Positions 1 through 12,324 of a stretch of 35,505 nt of DNA are shown here, one piece after another (position 1 is the stretch's first letter; each line of letters begins with the position of its first letter). Source of the DNA: Bordetella parapertussis (GTDB lineage: Bacteria > Pseudomonadota > Gammaproteobacteria > Burkholderiales > SG8-41); the NCBI GenBank assembly GCA_945864585.1, contig CAMBCF010000050.1:1-35505 (forward strand). Direction: 5' to 3'. The notes beneath the pieces are model-generated. The model was given only the letters and a program-made list of their open reading frames with translations, was not told where the DNA came from and did no database searches. The translations under genes and the position numbers were made by a program.

Positions 1-142
1 CTACGCGCCACCGGGCGAACTTGGATCTTCGATAGTGCTTCGTTTGTGTATACCGCCGATTCCATTCCGGGGTTTATGCCGGAAAGGTTTGGGGATGTCC
101 AGCATCGAGCACTAACTCTTTGCTTTTGGTTAATATTATAGG

Positions 143-166
143 GAGGACAGATCCACCCTTGTCCTC
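143..166. terminator. Hairpin, possible weak terminator
   Basis: GAGGACA and TGTCCTC form a perfect 7-bp stem around a 10-nt loop, downstream of the minus-strand copper operon. No T-run follows on either strand, so factor-independent termination is doubtful. The rest of bases 1-237 shows no gene I can support. Confidence 0.25.
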
Positions 167-178
167 GGGCACAGCGGC

Positions 179-192
179 TTGACATAGATCAA
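179..192. promoter_or_regulatory. FNR/CRP-type palindrome
   Basis: TTGACATAGATCAA matches the FNR consensus TTGATNNNNATCAA at all but one defined position. Such boxes usually sit upstream of anaerobic or respiratory genes. No rightward gene starts here, because the next gene is on the minus strand and ends at 238. If functional, the site more likely serves a leftward gene outside the window. The match is visible; the function is inferred. Confidence 0.35.
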
Positions 193-237
193 TCAAAATG
201 CCGGTAACTAACGCGCCACCGGCCGCAACGGACGTTG

Positions 238-585
238 TTACTTGGCCATTTCAATCCCGATCACGGTAAACGCACCACCGATTTTCTCGGCGGAGAATTT
301 TATTTTGTCGCCAGCGTTTACCTTGTCGAGCATTGCCGGGTCCTTGACCTGAAACACCATGGTCATTGCTGGCATGTCGAGGTTCGCGATAGGGCCGTGG
401 CGCAGGGTAATTTTTTTTGCGTCTTTGTCCACCTTGCGTACTTCGCCGTCGGCAAGCACCGCATCGGTTTTCGCTTGTGCAACGTGATGGGCGGTGTGAT
501 CCGTGGTGCTGACGGCGGGCTGTTGCGCATAGGCCGGGGTGGCTAACGCGGCGGCTATGAGTACTGCAAGTTTCAGATGTTTCAT
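238..585 (-). CDS. CusF-like periplasmic copper-binding protein
   Basis: Secreted protein of 115 residues with a signal peptide (about residues 1-20, ending AYA) and one CusF-type OB-fold domain. The copper-site segment reads RHGPIANLDMPAMTM. His63, Met74 and Met76 align with the Cu(I) ligands of CusF, while the capping Trp of E. coli CusF is replaced, as in many stand-alone homologues. The start is the ATG at 585, preceded by AAGGAA; an upstream in-frame ATG at 666 would add 27 residues ahead of the signal peptide. It is the last gene of the copper operon. The likely role is periplasmic Cu(I) buffering or handover to an efflux adaptor; that role is inferred from the family. Confidence 0.85.
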   Translation of the reverse strand: MKHLKLAVLIAAALATPAYAQQPAVSTTDHTAHHVAQAKTDAVLADGEVRKVDKDAKKITLRHGPIANLDMPAMTMVFQVKDPAMLDKVNAGDKIKFSAEKIGGAFTVIGIEMAK

Positions 586-625
586 ATGTGTTTCCTTGTT
601 GTGGTTATCGGTATTTCGGTGGTAT

Positions 626-1075
626 TCATTTACGTCCGTAGCTGGCATAGGTGCTATAACGCCCATCCCCCCTTACCAGGAGCACATCGTAAGGGTCTTT
701 TTCCGCGGCTTCCATGCCGGGAGAGCCGCGCGGCATGGCAGGCACGGCCAGTCCCAGCGCGCGCGGACGCTCGGCGAGCAGGCGCTTTAATTCGCGCGCC
801 GGCACATGGCCTTCGACCACGTAACCCTCGATCACGCCGGTATGACATGAAGCGAGGGCGTCGGGTATGCCGAGACGCCGGCGATGGACGCCCGGATCGT
901 TCACGGAAATCGGCTTCACCCGGAAGCCGTTGGCGCGCAGATGCTTGACCCACGCGCCGCAGCAGCCTCAGTCGGGGCTGTGATACACGTCGATAATCGC
1001 GGCCGGCGTTGCGACTGCCGCTGGTGAAGCTGCAAGCGCAGCAAGCGCTGCGACAAAGGTTCGTCTGTATATCAT
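626..1075 (-). CDS. DUF411 metal-binding protein with in-frame TGA at a motif Cys (candidate selenoprotein or nonsense allele)
   Basis: Read from the ATG at 1075, the frame encodes a signal peptide (about residues 1-22, ending AVA), then a DUF411 domain to the stop at 626, 149 residues, the normal family length. The family signature SPxCGCCxxW appears here as SPD-TGA-GCCGAW: codon 36 (970-968) is TGA where the first Cys belongs, while Cys38, Cys39 and Trp42 are intact. Downstream the domain is well preserved, including ALASCHTGVIEGYVVEGHVP and AVPAMPRGSPGMEAAEKDPY. The ATG lies 5 nt after the cupredoxin stop, so the genes are probably coupled. DUF411 proteins occur in copper and other metal operons and are thought to bind metal through the CGCC thiols. 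The TGA could encode selenocysteine or be a simple nonsense mutation; no internal start would rescue a signal peptide. Confidence 0.6.
932..958 (-). promoter_or_regulatory. Stem-loop downstream of the in-frame TGA, candidate bacterial SECIS
   Basis: On the coding strand GGCGCGUGGGU (958-948) pairs with AUCUGCGCGCC (942-932) over 11 continuous pairs, three of them G-U, closing a CAAGC loop. The loop begins about 20 nt after the TGA, inside the spacing usual for bacterial SECIS elements. If the upper pairs open, the loop begins with GU. The same bases also encode conserved DUF411 residues in a GC-rich stretch, so the fold could be incidental. Confidence 0.35.
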
Positions 1076-1079
1076 GTCA

Positions 1080-1574
1080 TCATCTCGCGACCACCTTGAT
1101 CTTACCCACCATGCCGGCGTCGAAATGGCCGGCGATCAGGCAGGCAAAATCGAAATCTCCGGCCTTGGTGAATTGCCAGATGATATCCTCGCTTTTGCCC
1201 GGCGCGACGTGCGCCATGTAAGGCTCATCATGCTCCATGTTTGGAAATTTTTTCATCTGCTCGGCGTGTTCCTTGAGGTCCTTCATGGTGCCGATGACCA
1301 TCTCGTGCATGATTTTGCCGCCGTTCTTGGCGATGATTCGAATGGTATCCCCCTGATTAACGGTGATCTGCGCGGGATCAAAACGCATTTTGTCAGTCAT
1401 GTGGAAGGTGACGGTGCGGGTGACTTTCTTCGGGTCTCCGGCTTTGCCGAACGCCTTCTCCTCGGATAACTGTAGCGCGGAGAATTTTCTCGCGTGCGGC
1501 TTTTCGCCGTGCGCATACGTGCTGGTCGATGCAATGCCCAGGATAATTGATGCGACAATTAGCGCATGTTTCAT
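1080..1574 (-). CDS. Cupredoxin (plastocyanin/azurin-like) periplasmic copper protein
   Basis: Protein of 164 residues with a signal peptide (about 1-21, ending TYA) and a single cupredoxin domain. The predicted type 1 copper ligands are His90 (KIMHEM), Cys145, His150 and Met155 (FACLIAGHFDAGM). The middle is rich in Met and His, including MKKFPNMEHDEPYMAH, as is common in cupredoxins from copper-resistance operons. The ATG at 1574 is preceded by a clear AGGAGA. It lies between the tiny membrane protein and the DUF411 gene in one transcript. Copper binding or electron transfer beside the multicopper oxidase is a reasonable inference; the partner is not known. Confidence 0.88.
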   Translation of the reverse strand: MKHALIVASIILGIASTSTYAHGEKPHARKFSALQLSEEKAFGKAGDPKKVTRTVTFHMTDKMRFDPAQITVNQGDTIRIIAKNGGKIMHEMVIGTMKDLKEHAEQMKKFPNMEHDEPYMAHVAPGKSEDIIWQFTKAGDFDFACLIAGHFDAGMVGKIKVVAR

Positions 1575-1622
1575 TGGTGTCTCCTTGAGTAAAGGGTGAA
1601 ACGGTTTTGAAAAGTAAATCTG

Positions 1623-1793
1623 TTACAGATCACGAAGCGCGCGAAGCAGCCATAACTCCTGCGCAAGAGCAAGCACGCCCACGATTGCGGCTGCCAGCGC
1701 GCCGGCAATCAGTAAACAGACGACAGTTCTGTCGCATGCCGGGCAGCTGCAGGCGAGCGGCAGCAGCGCGAACAACCAACCTAGATGGGGCAT
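1623..1793 (-). CDS. Small Cys-containing membrane protein, unknown
   Basis: A 56-residue protein with two hydrophobic stretches (about residues 4-15 and 25-47), probably one or two membrane spans. A CSCPAC cluster lies near residues 15-20 and another Cys near 26, and the tail is Arg/Leu-rich. I prefer the second of two tandem ATGs, because GGAG is then six bases upstream. The gene fills the space between the multicopper oxidase stop and the cupredoxin start, which supports its being real. I do not recognise a family. The closely spaced Cys residues in a copper operon suggest metal contact, but that is inference. Confidence 0.55.
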   Translation of the reverse strand: MPHLGWLFALLPLACSCPACDRTVVCLLIAGALAAAIVGVLALAQELWLLRALRDL

Positions 1794-1817
1794 CATCTTC
1801 TCCAAAGGCGTGAAGGT

Positions 1818-3209
1818 TTAGTGATTGCCGTGGCCGGAGGGTTTGCGCGCGCGCAGTTCGGCTGTTGGCGCGGGTGCGCGCGGAGCGGGTGCGGCTTCGG
1901 GGGCAGCGCGCGTGGCAACGGGCGCCGCACCGGTCCACTCGTAAGCCACCGTGCCTGGCGGGTGCTTGTACCAGCCGGGGTCCTTGTAATCGTTTCTTGC
2001 CAGACCCTCGCGCACTTTGACCACGGTGAACATGCCGCCCATCTCGAGCGGGCCGAACGGACCTTGCCCGGTCATCATCGGCAGCGTGTTATCGGGCAGC
2101 GGCATTTCCATCTCGCCCATATCGGCCATGCCGCGTTCACCCATCACCATGTAATCGGGAATCAGGTTGATGATTTTTTGTGCCAGGCCGCGATGGTCGA
2201 CGCCGATCATGGTCGGTACGTTGTGGCCCATGGCGTTCATCGTATGGTGCGACTTGTGGCAGTGTATCGCCCAGTCACCCGGCGCGTCGGCGACGAATTC
2301 AAAGGCGCGCATCTGGCCGACTGCGACATCGATGCTGACCTCCGGCCAGCGCGCGCTTTTCGGCACCCAGCCGCCGTCGGTGCAGGTGACCTCAAAATCG
2401 TAGCCATGCATGTGTATCGGGTGATTGGTCATAGTGAGATTGCCAAAGCGGATGCGCACGTGATCGCCTTGTCTGACCACGAACGGATCGATGCCGGGAA
2501 ACACCCGGCTGTTCCACGACCACAGGTTGAAGTCGAGCATGGTCGCGATCTTCGGCGTATAGGCGCCAGCGGCGATATCGTAGGCGTTGATCAGAAATAC
2601 GAAATCGCGGTCCACTTTCATAAAATTCGGATTTTTCGGGTGCACCACGAAGAATCCCATCATGCCCATTGCCATTTGCACCATCTCGTCGGCATGCGGG
2701 TGATACATGAAGGTGCCGGACTTTTTCATCTCGAATTCATAGACGAAAGTCTTGCCCACTGGGATCTGCGGCTGATTCAGACCGCCCACGCCGTCCATGC
2801 CGTTGGGTAGCAGGATGCCGTGCCAGTGGATAGTGGTGTGCTCCGGCAGCTTATTGGTGACGAAGATCCTCACCTTGTCGCCTTCGACGCATTCGATGGT
2901 GGGGCCGGGCGACTGGCCGTTGTAGCCCCACAAATGCGCGGTCATCCCGGGCGCCATCTGGCGGCGCACCGGCTCGGCGATCAAATGAAATTCCTTCCAG
3001 CCGTTGTTCACGCGCCACGGCAGCGTCCAGCCGTTCAGGGTAACGACCGGATTGTAGGGACGGCCGTTGGGCGGATTCAGAGGCGGCTGCGTGTCGGGTG
3101 TGGTCTGCGTGGGCGCTTCCGGTACCGCGCCTTGCGCGGCGCGGCTCACCGTGGCGGCAGCCAACAAGGCGCCCCCGGCGGCACCGAGAAAATTACGACG
3201 TGAGTTCAT
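1818..3209 (-). CDS. Tat-exported multicopper oxidase
   Basis: A 463-residue periplasmic laccase-type oxidase. A twin-arginine signal (SRRNFLGAAGG) starts at residue 3. The copper-binding sequences appear in order: HWHG (128-131), HPH (170-172), HPIHMH (263-268) and HCHKSHHTM (316-324), supplying the type 1 and trinuclear copper ligands. The C-terminus is Pro/Ala-rich and ends GHGNH. I choose the ATG at 3209 because GGAG lies six bases upstream and the Tat signal follows directly; a TTG 12 bases earlier is less likely. In copper operons such enzymes oxidise Cu(I) to Cu(II) or bind it in the periplasm. Substrate specificity is not visible in the sequence. Confidence 0.92.
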   Translation of the reverse strand: MNSRRNFLGAAGGALLAAATVSRAAQGAVPEAPTQTTPDTQPPLNPPNGRPYNPVVTLNGWTLPWRVNNGWKEFHLIAEPVRRQMAPGMTAHLWGYNGQSPGPTIECVEGDKVRIFVTNKLPEHTTIHWHGILLPNGMDGVGGLNQPQIPVGKTFVYEFEMKKSGTFMYHPHADEMVQMAMGMMGFFVVHPKNPNFMKVDRDFVFLINAYDIAAGAYTPKIATMLDFNLWSWNSRVFPGIDPFVVRQGDHVRIRFGNLTMTNHPIHMHGYDFEVTCTDGGWVPKSARWPEVSIDVAVGQMRAFEFVADAPGDWAIHCHKSHHTMNAMGHNVPTMIGVDHRGLAQKIINLIPDYMVMGERGMADMGEMEMPLPDNTLPMMTGQGPFGPLEMGGMFTVVKVREGLARNDYKDPGWYKHPPGTVAYEWTGAAPVATRAAPEAAPAPRAPAPTAELRARKPSGHGNH

Positions 3210-3229
3210 GGTTTGCTCCAAAGAATTGT

Positions 3230-4663
3230 TTAATGGCCGGGCTCAGCATCACCGGCGGCCGCTGGTGAGCCGCCGCCGATACGCATGCTGCCAGGCGATT
3301 TGCCGGTGAGCGCGAGATTGAGGCCGGATTCGGCGAGCCAGAAATCGCGGTGCGCTTCGATATAGGCATTGACGCTGGTGATCTGCTGGCGCGCGTCGGC
3401 GAGCAACTCAAACACGCTGATCAGCATGCCGTTGTAGCGCAACAGATTTTCCTCAGAAATGCGTTTGCGCAGAGGTACGATCTCATCACGGTAGTGACGT
3501 GCGATGTCGTAGGTCGTGCGGTAGGCGGCATACGCTTCGCGCACTTCGGAGCGTGCCCTGATCGCGGTGTCGGCGGCGCGATTCACCGCCTGCATGTAGG
3601 TGTGCTCGGCACGCGCGACACGGGCGCCGCCCCAGTCAAAGATCGGCAAACGCAGTTCGATCTCATAGCCCGTCTGGCGCTGCGTGCCACTTTCATTGTT
3701 GTGCCGGTAGCCTATCTCCAGCACGTTGAAGAATCCGGTGGTCTTGACCAGTCCCATGCTAGCTGCGATGTTTTCCGCTTCCTGCATTGCGCCCAGAACA
3801 TCAAGGCGTTGTTTCAGCGCATGCGCTTCAAGATCGGCGATTTCGCGCGTGGCCTTGGGCAGCTCGGGCAACCGTTCGGGCAGCGTAAAGCCAATATCAT
3901 TGCCCCACAGCCCCATCAGCCGCGTCAGACGCTCGCGCTCGGCAACTGTCATCAGTTTGACTCGCGCAAGCTGGGCAGTGACTTCGGCATAAAACACCTG
4001 CTCGCGTGCCTGATCAAGCTTGCTGAAGTTGCCCACCGCAGCCATGCGGCGTGCCAGTTCAGAACTGGCTTCTGCCGCCATTTTCACCTGTTCGAGAAAT
4101 TTGACGGTTTCGCGCGCCGCTACGGTGCTGAAGTACGCCCGGCGGGTGTCGGCGGCTACCTGCAGCGTTTCCGCGGTAACGCGCCCCTGCGTAAGCGCGA
4201 AGCGCCGCTTTTCCAGCTCGGTGCGTATCGGCATGGTGATAAGACCTAGCACATTGAACAGAAACGTGCGGTCGATGGATATGTCGGCGCCATGACGCAG
4301 GCGCTCAAAGGTAAAGCCCGGATTGGTCAGCCGCCCTGCCTGCACCAGATCCGATTCTGCGATGCCCAGTTCAGCATAAGTGGCTTGTAGCCCGCGATTG
4401 TTGATCAAGGCGATCTGCGCGGCCGAGTCGGCAGTGAGCGGACTGGCCAGCAGTTGCCGGACTGTTGCCTGCACCGCTTCGGCATCCTTGTCGGTCTTGA
4501 TCCACTTCACCTCCTGCGTCAGGCCGCGCTGTTTCACTGCAGAGCCGACAGCGCCAAAGCCGCCGTCATCGGAAAACGTCGCACAGCCGCCAAGGAACAA
4601 TACAGCCGCGGCGACCAATAGCGTTCGTAGATGTGTCGTAACTAATTGTTTTGATTGACTCAT
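3230..4663 (-). CDS. TolC-family outer membrane efflux lipoprotein
   Basis: A 477-residue outer-membrane factor. The lipoprotein signal ends LFLGGC, with Cys at about residue 27. The body has the two long alpha-helical repeats of the TolC/NodT family, with repeated QAR and YAELGIAESDLVQAG-type segments. The start ATG at 4663 overlaps the upstream stop by 4 bp and has AAGGA about eight bases before it. It belongs to the copper operon, which contains no RND pump or adaptor of its own. It may serve another pump or take part in copper release with the oxidase; homologues are often found next to multicopper oxidases. The partner is unknown. Confidence 0.9.
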   Translation of the reverse strand: MSQSKQLVTTHLRTLLVAAAVLFLGGCATFSDDGGFGAVGSAVKQRGLTQEVKWIKTDKDAEAVQATVRQLLASPLTADSAAQIALINNRGLQATYAELGIAESDLVQAGRLTNPGFTFERLRHGADISIDRTFLFNVLGLITMPIRTELEKRRFALTQGRVTAETLQVAADTRRAYFSTVAARETVKFLEQVKMAAEASSELARRMAAVGNFSKLDQAREQVFYAEVTAQLARVKLMTVAERERLTRLMGLWGNDIGFTLPERLPELPKATREIADLEAHALKQRLDVLGAMQEAENIAASMGLVKTTGFFNVLEIGYRHNNESGTQRQTGYEIELRLPIFDWGGARVARAEHTYMQAVNRAADTAIRARSEVREAYAAYRTTYDIARHYRDEIVPLRKRISEENLLRYNGMLISVFELLADARQQITSVNAYIEAHRDFWLAESGLNLALTGKSPGSMRIGGGSPAAAGDAEPGH

Positions 4664-5028
4664 TTCTTCATTCCTTCATGGCCAGCGCCGTGCATCATCT
4701 GCGGCGGGGCTTGCACCGATGGCTTGGGGCCAGGGGCTGGCGCTTGAACCGCTGGTTTCGTGGCACCCGTTGCGCTATGTCCGGCTGCGCCACCGAAGAT
4801 GCCGAGGTGACCCCCGACACGGGCAGCCTCGTCGTTGACCTCGCGCCATGGCGCGAGTTTTTCGTCGCGAAACGGCGCATAGCCGGTGAAGGCCGACTCG
4901 TACTTTACGGCAGGTACTGCGGCGCTGGAATTGGTGGGACTAAGCCCGGTCGATCGCTGCTGCGCGGTGGCCGCGAATGGCGCCAGTGCGACAAGGCAGT
5001 ACAGCAATGCTGCAAATCTGAATTGCAT
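4660..5028 (-). CDS. Small secreted Pro/Ala-rich protein of the copper operon, unknown
   Basis: A 122-residue protein with a signal peptide (residues 1 to about 22, ending ATAQ). The middle carries YESAFTGYAPFRDEKLAPWREVNDEAARVGGHLG, split here by my reading into a YESAFTGY part and an APWREVNDEAARVGG part. A Pro/Ala linker and a Met/His tail (MMHGAGHEGMKK) follow. I place the start at the ATG at 5028, where GAGG lies seven bases upstream; an ATG 42 bases earlier lacks a site and precedes the signal peptide. The stop overlaps the TolC gene, so they are coupled. I recall similar proteins beside copper oxidase/TolC pairs in betaproteobacteria, without a known function. The Met/His tail suggests copper binding, which is inference. 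Confidence 0.7.
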   Translation of the reverse strand: MQFRFAALLYCLVALAPFAATAQQRSTGLSPTNSSAAVPAVKYESAFTGYAPFRDEKLAPWREVNDEAARVGGHLGIFGGAAGHSATGATKPAVQAPAPGPKPSVQAPPQMMHGAGHEGMKK

Positions 5029-5119
5029 GGTGATCCTCGTTTTCGGGCGCACAAAGCGTGCGCAAAGCAAATGGCGTGCGCAAAGGGGCGCACACCCAGC
5101 TCACTGGGTCAAAACGGGA

Positions 5120-5491
5120 TCAGGTTCGGGGCGGGCGCAGCAACTGTTCAGGAAAGAACAGCGGCGGGGTAATGGAAACTTGGTTTACGCAGACAAACGG
5201 CATATCCGGCGCCGTCAACACCGCCACTGAGGGCGCACCGGTGTACGCAGGACTACAACAAAAATCTCCGGCCGCGTTGCTGGAAGGGCTGCCATCATGC
5301 TGAGCAGTCGCGGGTGCGCTTGTGGCGTGCTCATGCACCACACTTTCAGCATGGTGCTGGGCGCCGGCGATGGCAGATGTTTGCTGCTCGTCGGGCAGGC
5401 AATGGAATGGCATCAGCACCGCCGCTAGCCCCTGCAAGGGCAGAGCCAGCAGCAGTACCATTACCAACAATTTGCGTACCGATTTATGCAT
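5120..5491 (-). CDS. CzcI-like small secreted His/Cys protein, first gene of the copper operon
   Basis: A 123-residue protein with a signal peptide (about 1-23) and a His-rich centre including QHHAESVVHEH, two adjacent Cys (DFCC), and a C-terminus ending LLRPPRT. Its size, export signal and RPPR-type end resemble the protein at 12480-12845, which heads the czc operon, and the CzcI proteins that precede czcCBA in Cupriavidus. CzcI is thought to modulate czc expression. The ribosome site is weak. Assignment is by architecture and position rather than strong sequence similarity, so CzcI-like is tentative. Confidence 0.6.
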   Translation of the reverse strand: MHKSVRKLLVMVLLLALPLQGLAAVLMPFHCLPDEQQTSAIAGAQHHAESVVHEHATSAPATAQHDGSPSSNAAGDFCCSPAYTGAPSVAVLTAPDMPFVCVNQVSITPPLFFPEQLLRPPRT

Positions 5492-5597
5492 ATTTATCTA
5501 GCGTATCAGACTCTTATCTAGCAAGCAATACAATACTACTGACCATGGACAAGGGTTTAAAAGAAAAGTTTTACATGTCGATTGTTATTACTGGCAT

Positions 5598-5943
5598 CTA
5601 TGCAATTGTCGATTTGGCTCTTGCAGCTTGCGCGTGACCCGTATGATCCGGAAAGCTGATTAATACGGTTAGTCCCGCGCCCTCGGGGCCATCCTCTAAC
5701 TGAAGACTGGCGCCCAGCCTTTCGGCTGCCCGTTTGGCGATGGCAAGCCCAAGACCTGCCCCCATGTTGTCCGGCGCGTGATCCGCACGAAAAAAACGGG
5801 AAAAAACTTTTTCGCGAATAGCCGCTGGTATACCAGGCCCGGAGTCGCTAATTCGAATTTGCGGTGTCGAATGTTGATGGTTGACTTGGAGTGTAACTAC
5901 ACCGCCCACCGGGGTGTAGCGCATGGCGTTATCCAGAATGTTA
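5598..5943 (-). pseudogene. Sensor histidine kinase, 3' remnant (ATPase domain only)
   Basis: The C-terminal 115 residues or so match the catalytic ATPase domain of two-component kinases: N box (NILDNAMRYTP), G1 box (DSGPGIP), F box (FSRFFRADHAP) and G2 box (GAGLGLAIAK). The sensor, HAMP and dimerisation/phospho-His regions are absent. Just upstream of the N box the frame runs into sequence that makes better sense on the opposite strand. Most likely this is the tail of a metal-sensing kinase (CusS/CopS/CzcS type, inferred from position between copper and czc operons) left by a deletion. No partner response regulator is present. Confidence 0.8.
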
Positions 5944-6014
5944 CCCCATTGGAAAAGGCTCAGCCCTACGAGCAAGATGAGCGCCTGCTGGTGCAGGAGG
6001 GAAGGTGTTTCCTG

Positions 6015-6176
6015 ATGGCCACAATCTTCAGCCTTGGCTCCCTTACCGTAATCGCGCGGCCCGGAGACTTCTGGTATGCCTGGCTTGCTGGAGGTCTTGC
6101 TTTCTCGGTGGTGTTCGTACCTGCACGCCCAATACTTGTGATGGCATGGCACGCGATACGTCGGGGCATCACTTAG
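6015..6176 (+). pseudogene. Small two-span membrane protein, DUF2798-like remnant
   Basis: An open frame of 53 residues from an ATG at 6015, with two hydrophobic spans and a WYAWLAGGLAFSVVFVPARP centre. The pattern of two helices with a WLxxWxxAFxxxFVxxP-like second helix recalls DUF2798 proteins, whose normal N-terminus (about 15-20 residues) is missing here. The frame continues open upstream into the histidine kinase remnant on the other strand, so both genes seem to have lost their 5' ends at a shared junction near 5945-6010. The family call is tentative, and a real tiny gene cannot be excluded. Confidence 0.4.
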
Positions 6177-6213
6177 GCTGACGTCACGGCGGACCAGCAA
6201 GAACGATTTTTAC

Positions 6214-10946
<4,733 letters not shown>

Positions 10947-10971
10947 GCTATCTCCTTGTTCCTTGTGCTTG

Positions 10972-12324
10972 CTATCGTTTGTCTGCGTTCTGCGCCGGCG
11001 CGTCCAGCGGGCCGCCGATCAGACGCTCGATTTCATTCAGACCGCGGTGGTAATCCGCAAGCGCTTTGAGGTGTTGCGATCGCGCCTGAAACAACGTGCG
11101 CTGGGCGTCCAATACGTCGAGAAAACCGAATTTTCCGAGTTGGTAACCCTTGGTCACGCCCTCGTAGGCGCTGCGCGCGCCCGGCAGAATGCTGGTGCGC
11201 AGCATGTCGATCTCGCTGCGTAAGGCGCTCAGGCGATGAAAGCTTTGTGCAAGTTCGGTCTGCACACGGCTTGCCGCCGCGCGCTGCTCATCCACCGATT
11301 TGTCCAGACGGCGATTGGCTTCAAGGATGCTGCCGCGGTTTTGATCGAATACCGGTAGCGGAATCGAAAATCCCAATAGATAGGCATGATCGTCAAACTG
11401 GCTGAAACGCCGCCAGCCTGCGCTCACTGTGATGTCGGGAACCGCCTTGGCTCTTTCAACTTCGACGCTCGCCTGACGGCGCGCGATTTCGCTTGACCAG
11501 CGTGCGAGGTCCGGATTGTTGCGTACGCGTTCCATCAGACGTTGGTAATCCGGAAGAGCGCCAAATGTTTCGAGATCCGCGTCCGCGCTGCGAAACCGTG
11601 GATTCGGGTTGCTCCACATTAAAGCGAGGCGCTTGCGCGCAGCGGCAAGCTGGCGCGTCGCCTGTTCACGCTCGATCTGCGCGCTCGATAAGGCCAGACG
11701 CGCCTTGGTTTCCTCGATCGGTGAGACCTTGCCGGCAAGCACGCGCTTGCCCACGGCGTCGGCAACCTGCTGTGCCAGTTGCAATGATTCCCCGGCAAGG
11801 GTTTGTCCCTGCTGTGCCGCAACGACGTCGATGAAGAATTGCGCTACCCGTGACAGCACGTCGATGCGCTTGGCTTCGTAATCCCAGTTCGCAAGGGCGC
11901 GTCCGGTTTCCGACAGCTTGATGCGCGCCGCGCGCTTACCGCCCAGCTCGATCAACTGCCCGATCTGGATGGTGGCCGCGCGATCGCCATCGTTGCGCAG
12001 GCGGGCGTTATTCAGGTTTTCCCCTGTCACGTCGAGGACAGGATTCGGCAGTGCTCCCGCCTGCAGTATTGCCGCCTCGCTGGCCCGCAACTCATGAGAG
12101 TAGGCAGAGAGTTCCGGATTGTGCTTGAGCGCCAGCGCGAGTGCCTGACGCAGTGTCAATGGGGATTCCGATTCCACCGCGGCACTGTCCGGCTGGCTGG
12201 TGAACGTCACGCTCGTTCCTGATACCGCAGCTGCATCTGCAGCGTTGGCGGCAGAATGAAAAAGCGTCTGTAAGCCGATTGCCGCGACGGCCGCAACCCG
12301 CGGCCATGGTTTTTGAAATGTCAT
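10972..12324 (-). CDS. czcC: TolC-family outer membrane factor, CzcC type
   Basis: A 450-residue outer-membrane efflux protein with a signal peptide (about 1-28, ending AANA). Two OEP repeats follow; LTLRQALALALKHNPELSAY opens the mature part and the second repeat ends near residue 430. No lipobox Cys is seen, unlike the TolC-type protein of the copper operon. GAGG precedes the ATG. Its place directly before czcB and czcA makes it the outer-membrane channel of that tripartite pump. Confidence 0.92.
   Translation of the reverse strand: MTFQKPWPRVAAVAAIGLQTLFHSAANAADAAAVSGTSVTFTSQPDSAAVESESPLTLRQALALALKHNPELSAYSHELRASEAAILQAGALPNPVLDVTGENLNNARLRNDGDRAATIQIGQLIELGGKRAARIKLSETGRALANWDYEAKRIDVLSRVAQFFIDVVAAQQGQTLAGESLQLAQQVADAVGKRVLAGKVSPIEETKARLALSSAQIEREQATRQLAAARKRLALMWSNPNPRFRSADADLETFGALPDYQRLMERVRNNPDLARWSSEIARRQASVEVERAKAVPDITVSAGWRRFSQFDDHAYLLGFSIPLPVFDQNRGSILEANRRLDKSVDEQRAAASRVQTELAQSFHRLSALRSEIDMLRTSILPGARSAYEGVTKGYQLGKFGFLDVLDAQRTLFQARSQHLKALADYHRGLNEIERLIGGPLDAPAQNADKR

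Noticed and set aside
143-166. Intrinsic terminator of the copper operon
   Set aside because: The stem is only 7 bp, GC content is moderate and no T-run follows; kept only as a weak hairpin.
962-970. Reading the in-frame TGA as Trp through an alternative genetic code
   Set aside because: Other genes in the window use TGA as a normal stop, for example the cadA, cadR and multicopper oxidase 1 neighbours, and the family needs Cys rather than Trp here.
1785-2810. Long plus-strand open frame (341 codons) opposite the multicopper oxidase
   Set aside because: It is the antisense shadow of a clearly conserved oxidase gene, with His/Asp/Arg-rich sequence lacking any recognisable domain.
3350-4249. 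Plus-strand open frame of about 300 codons opposite the TolC gene
   Set aside because: Shadow of the conserved outer-membrane factor; no signal peptide or domain.
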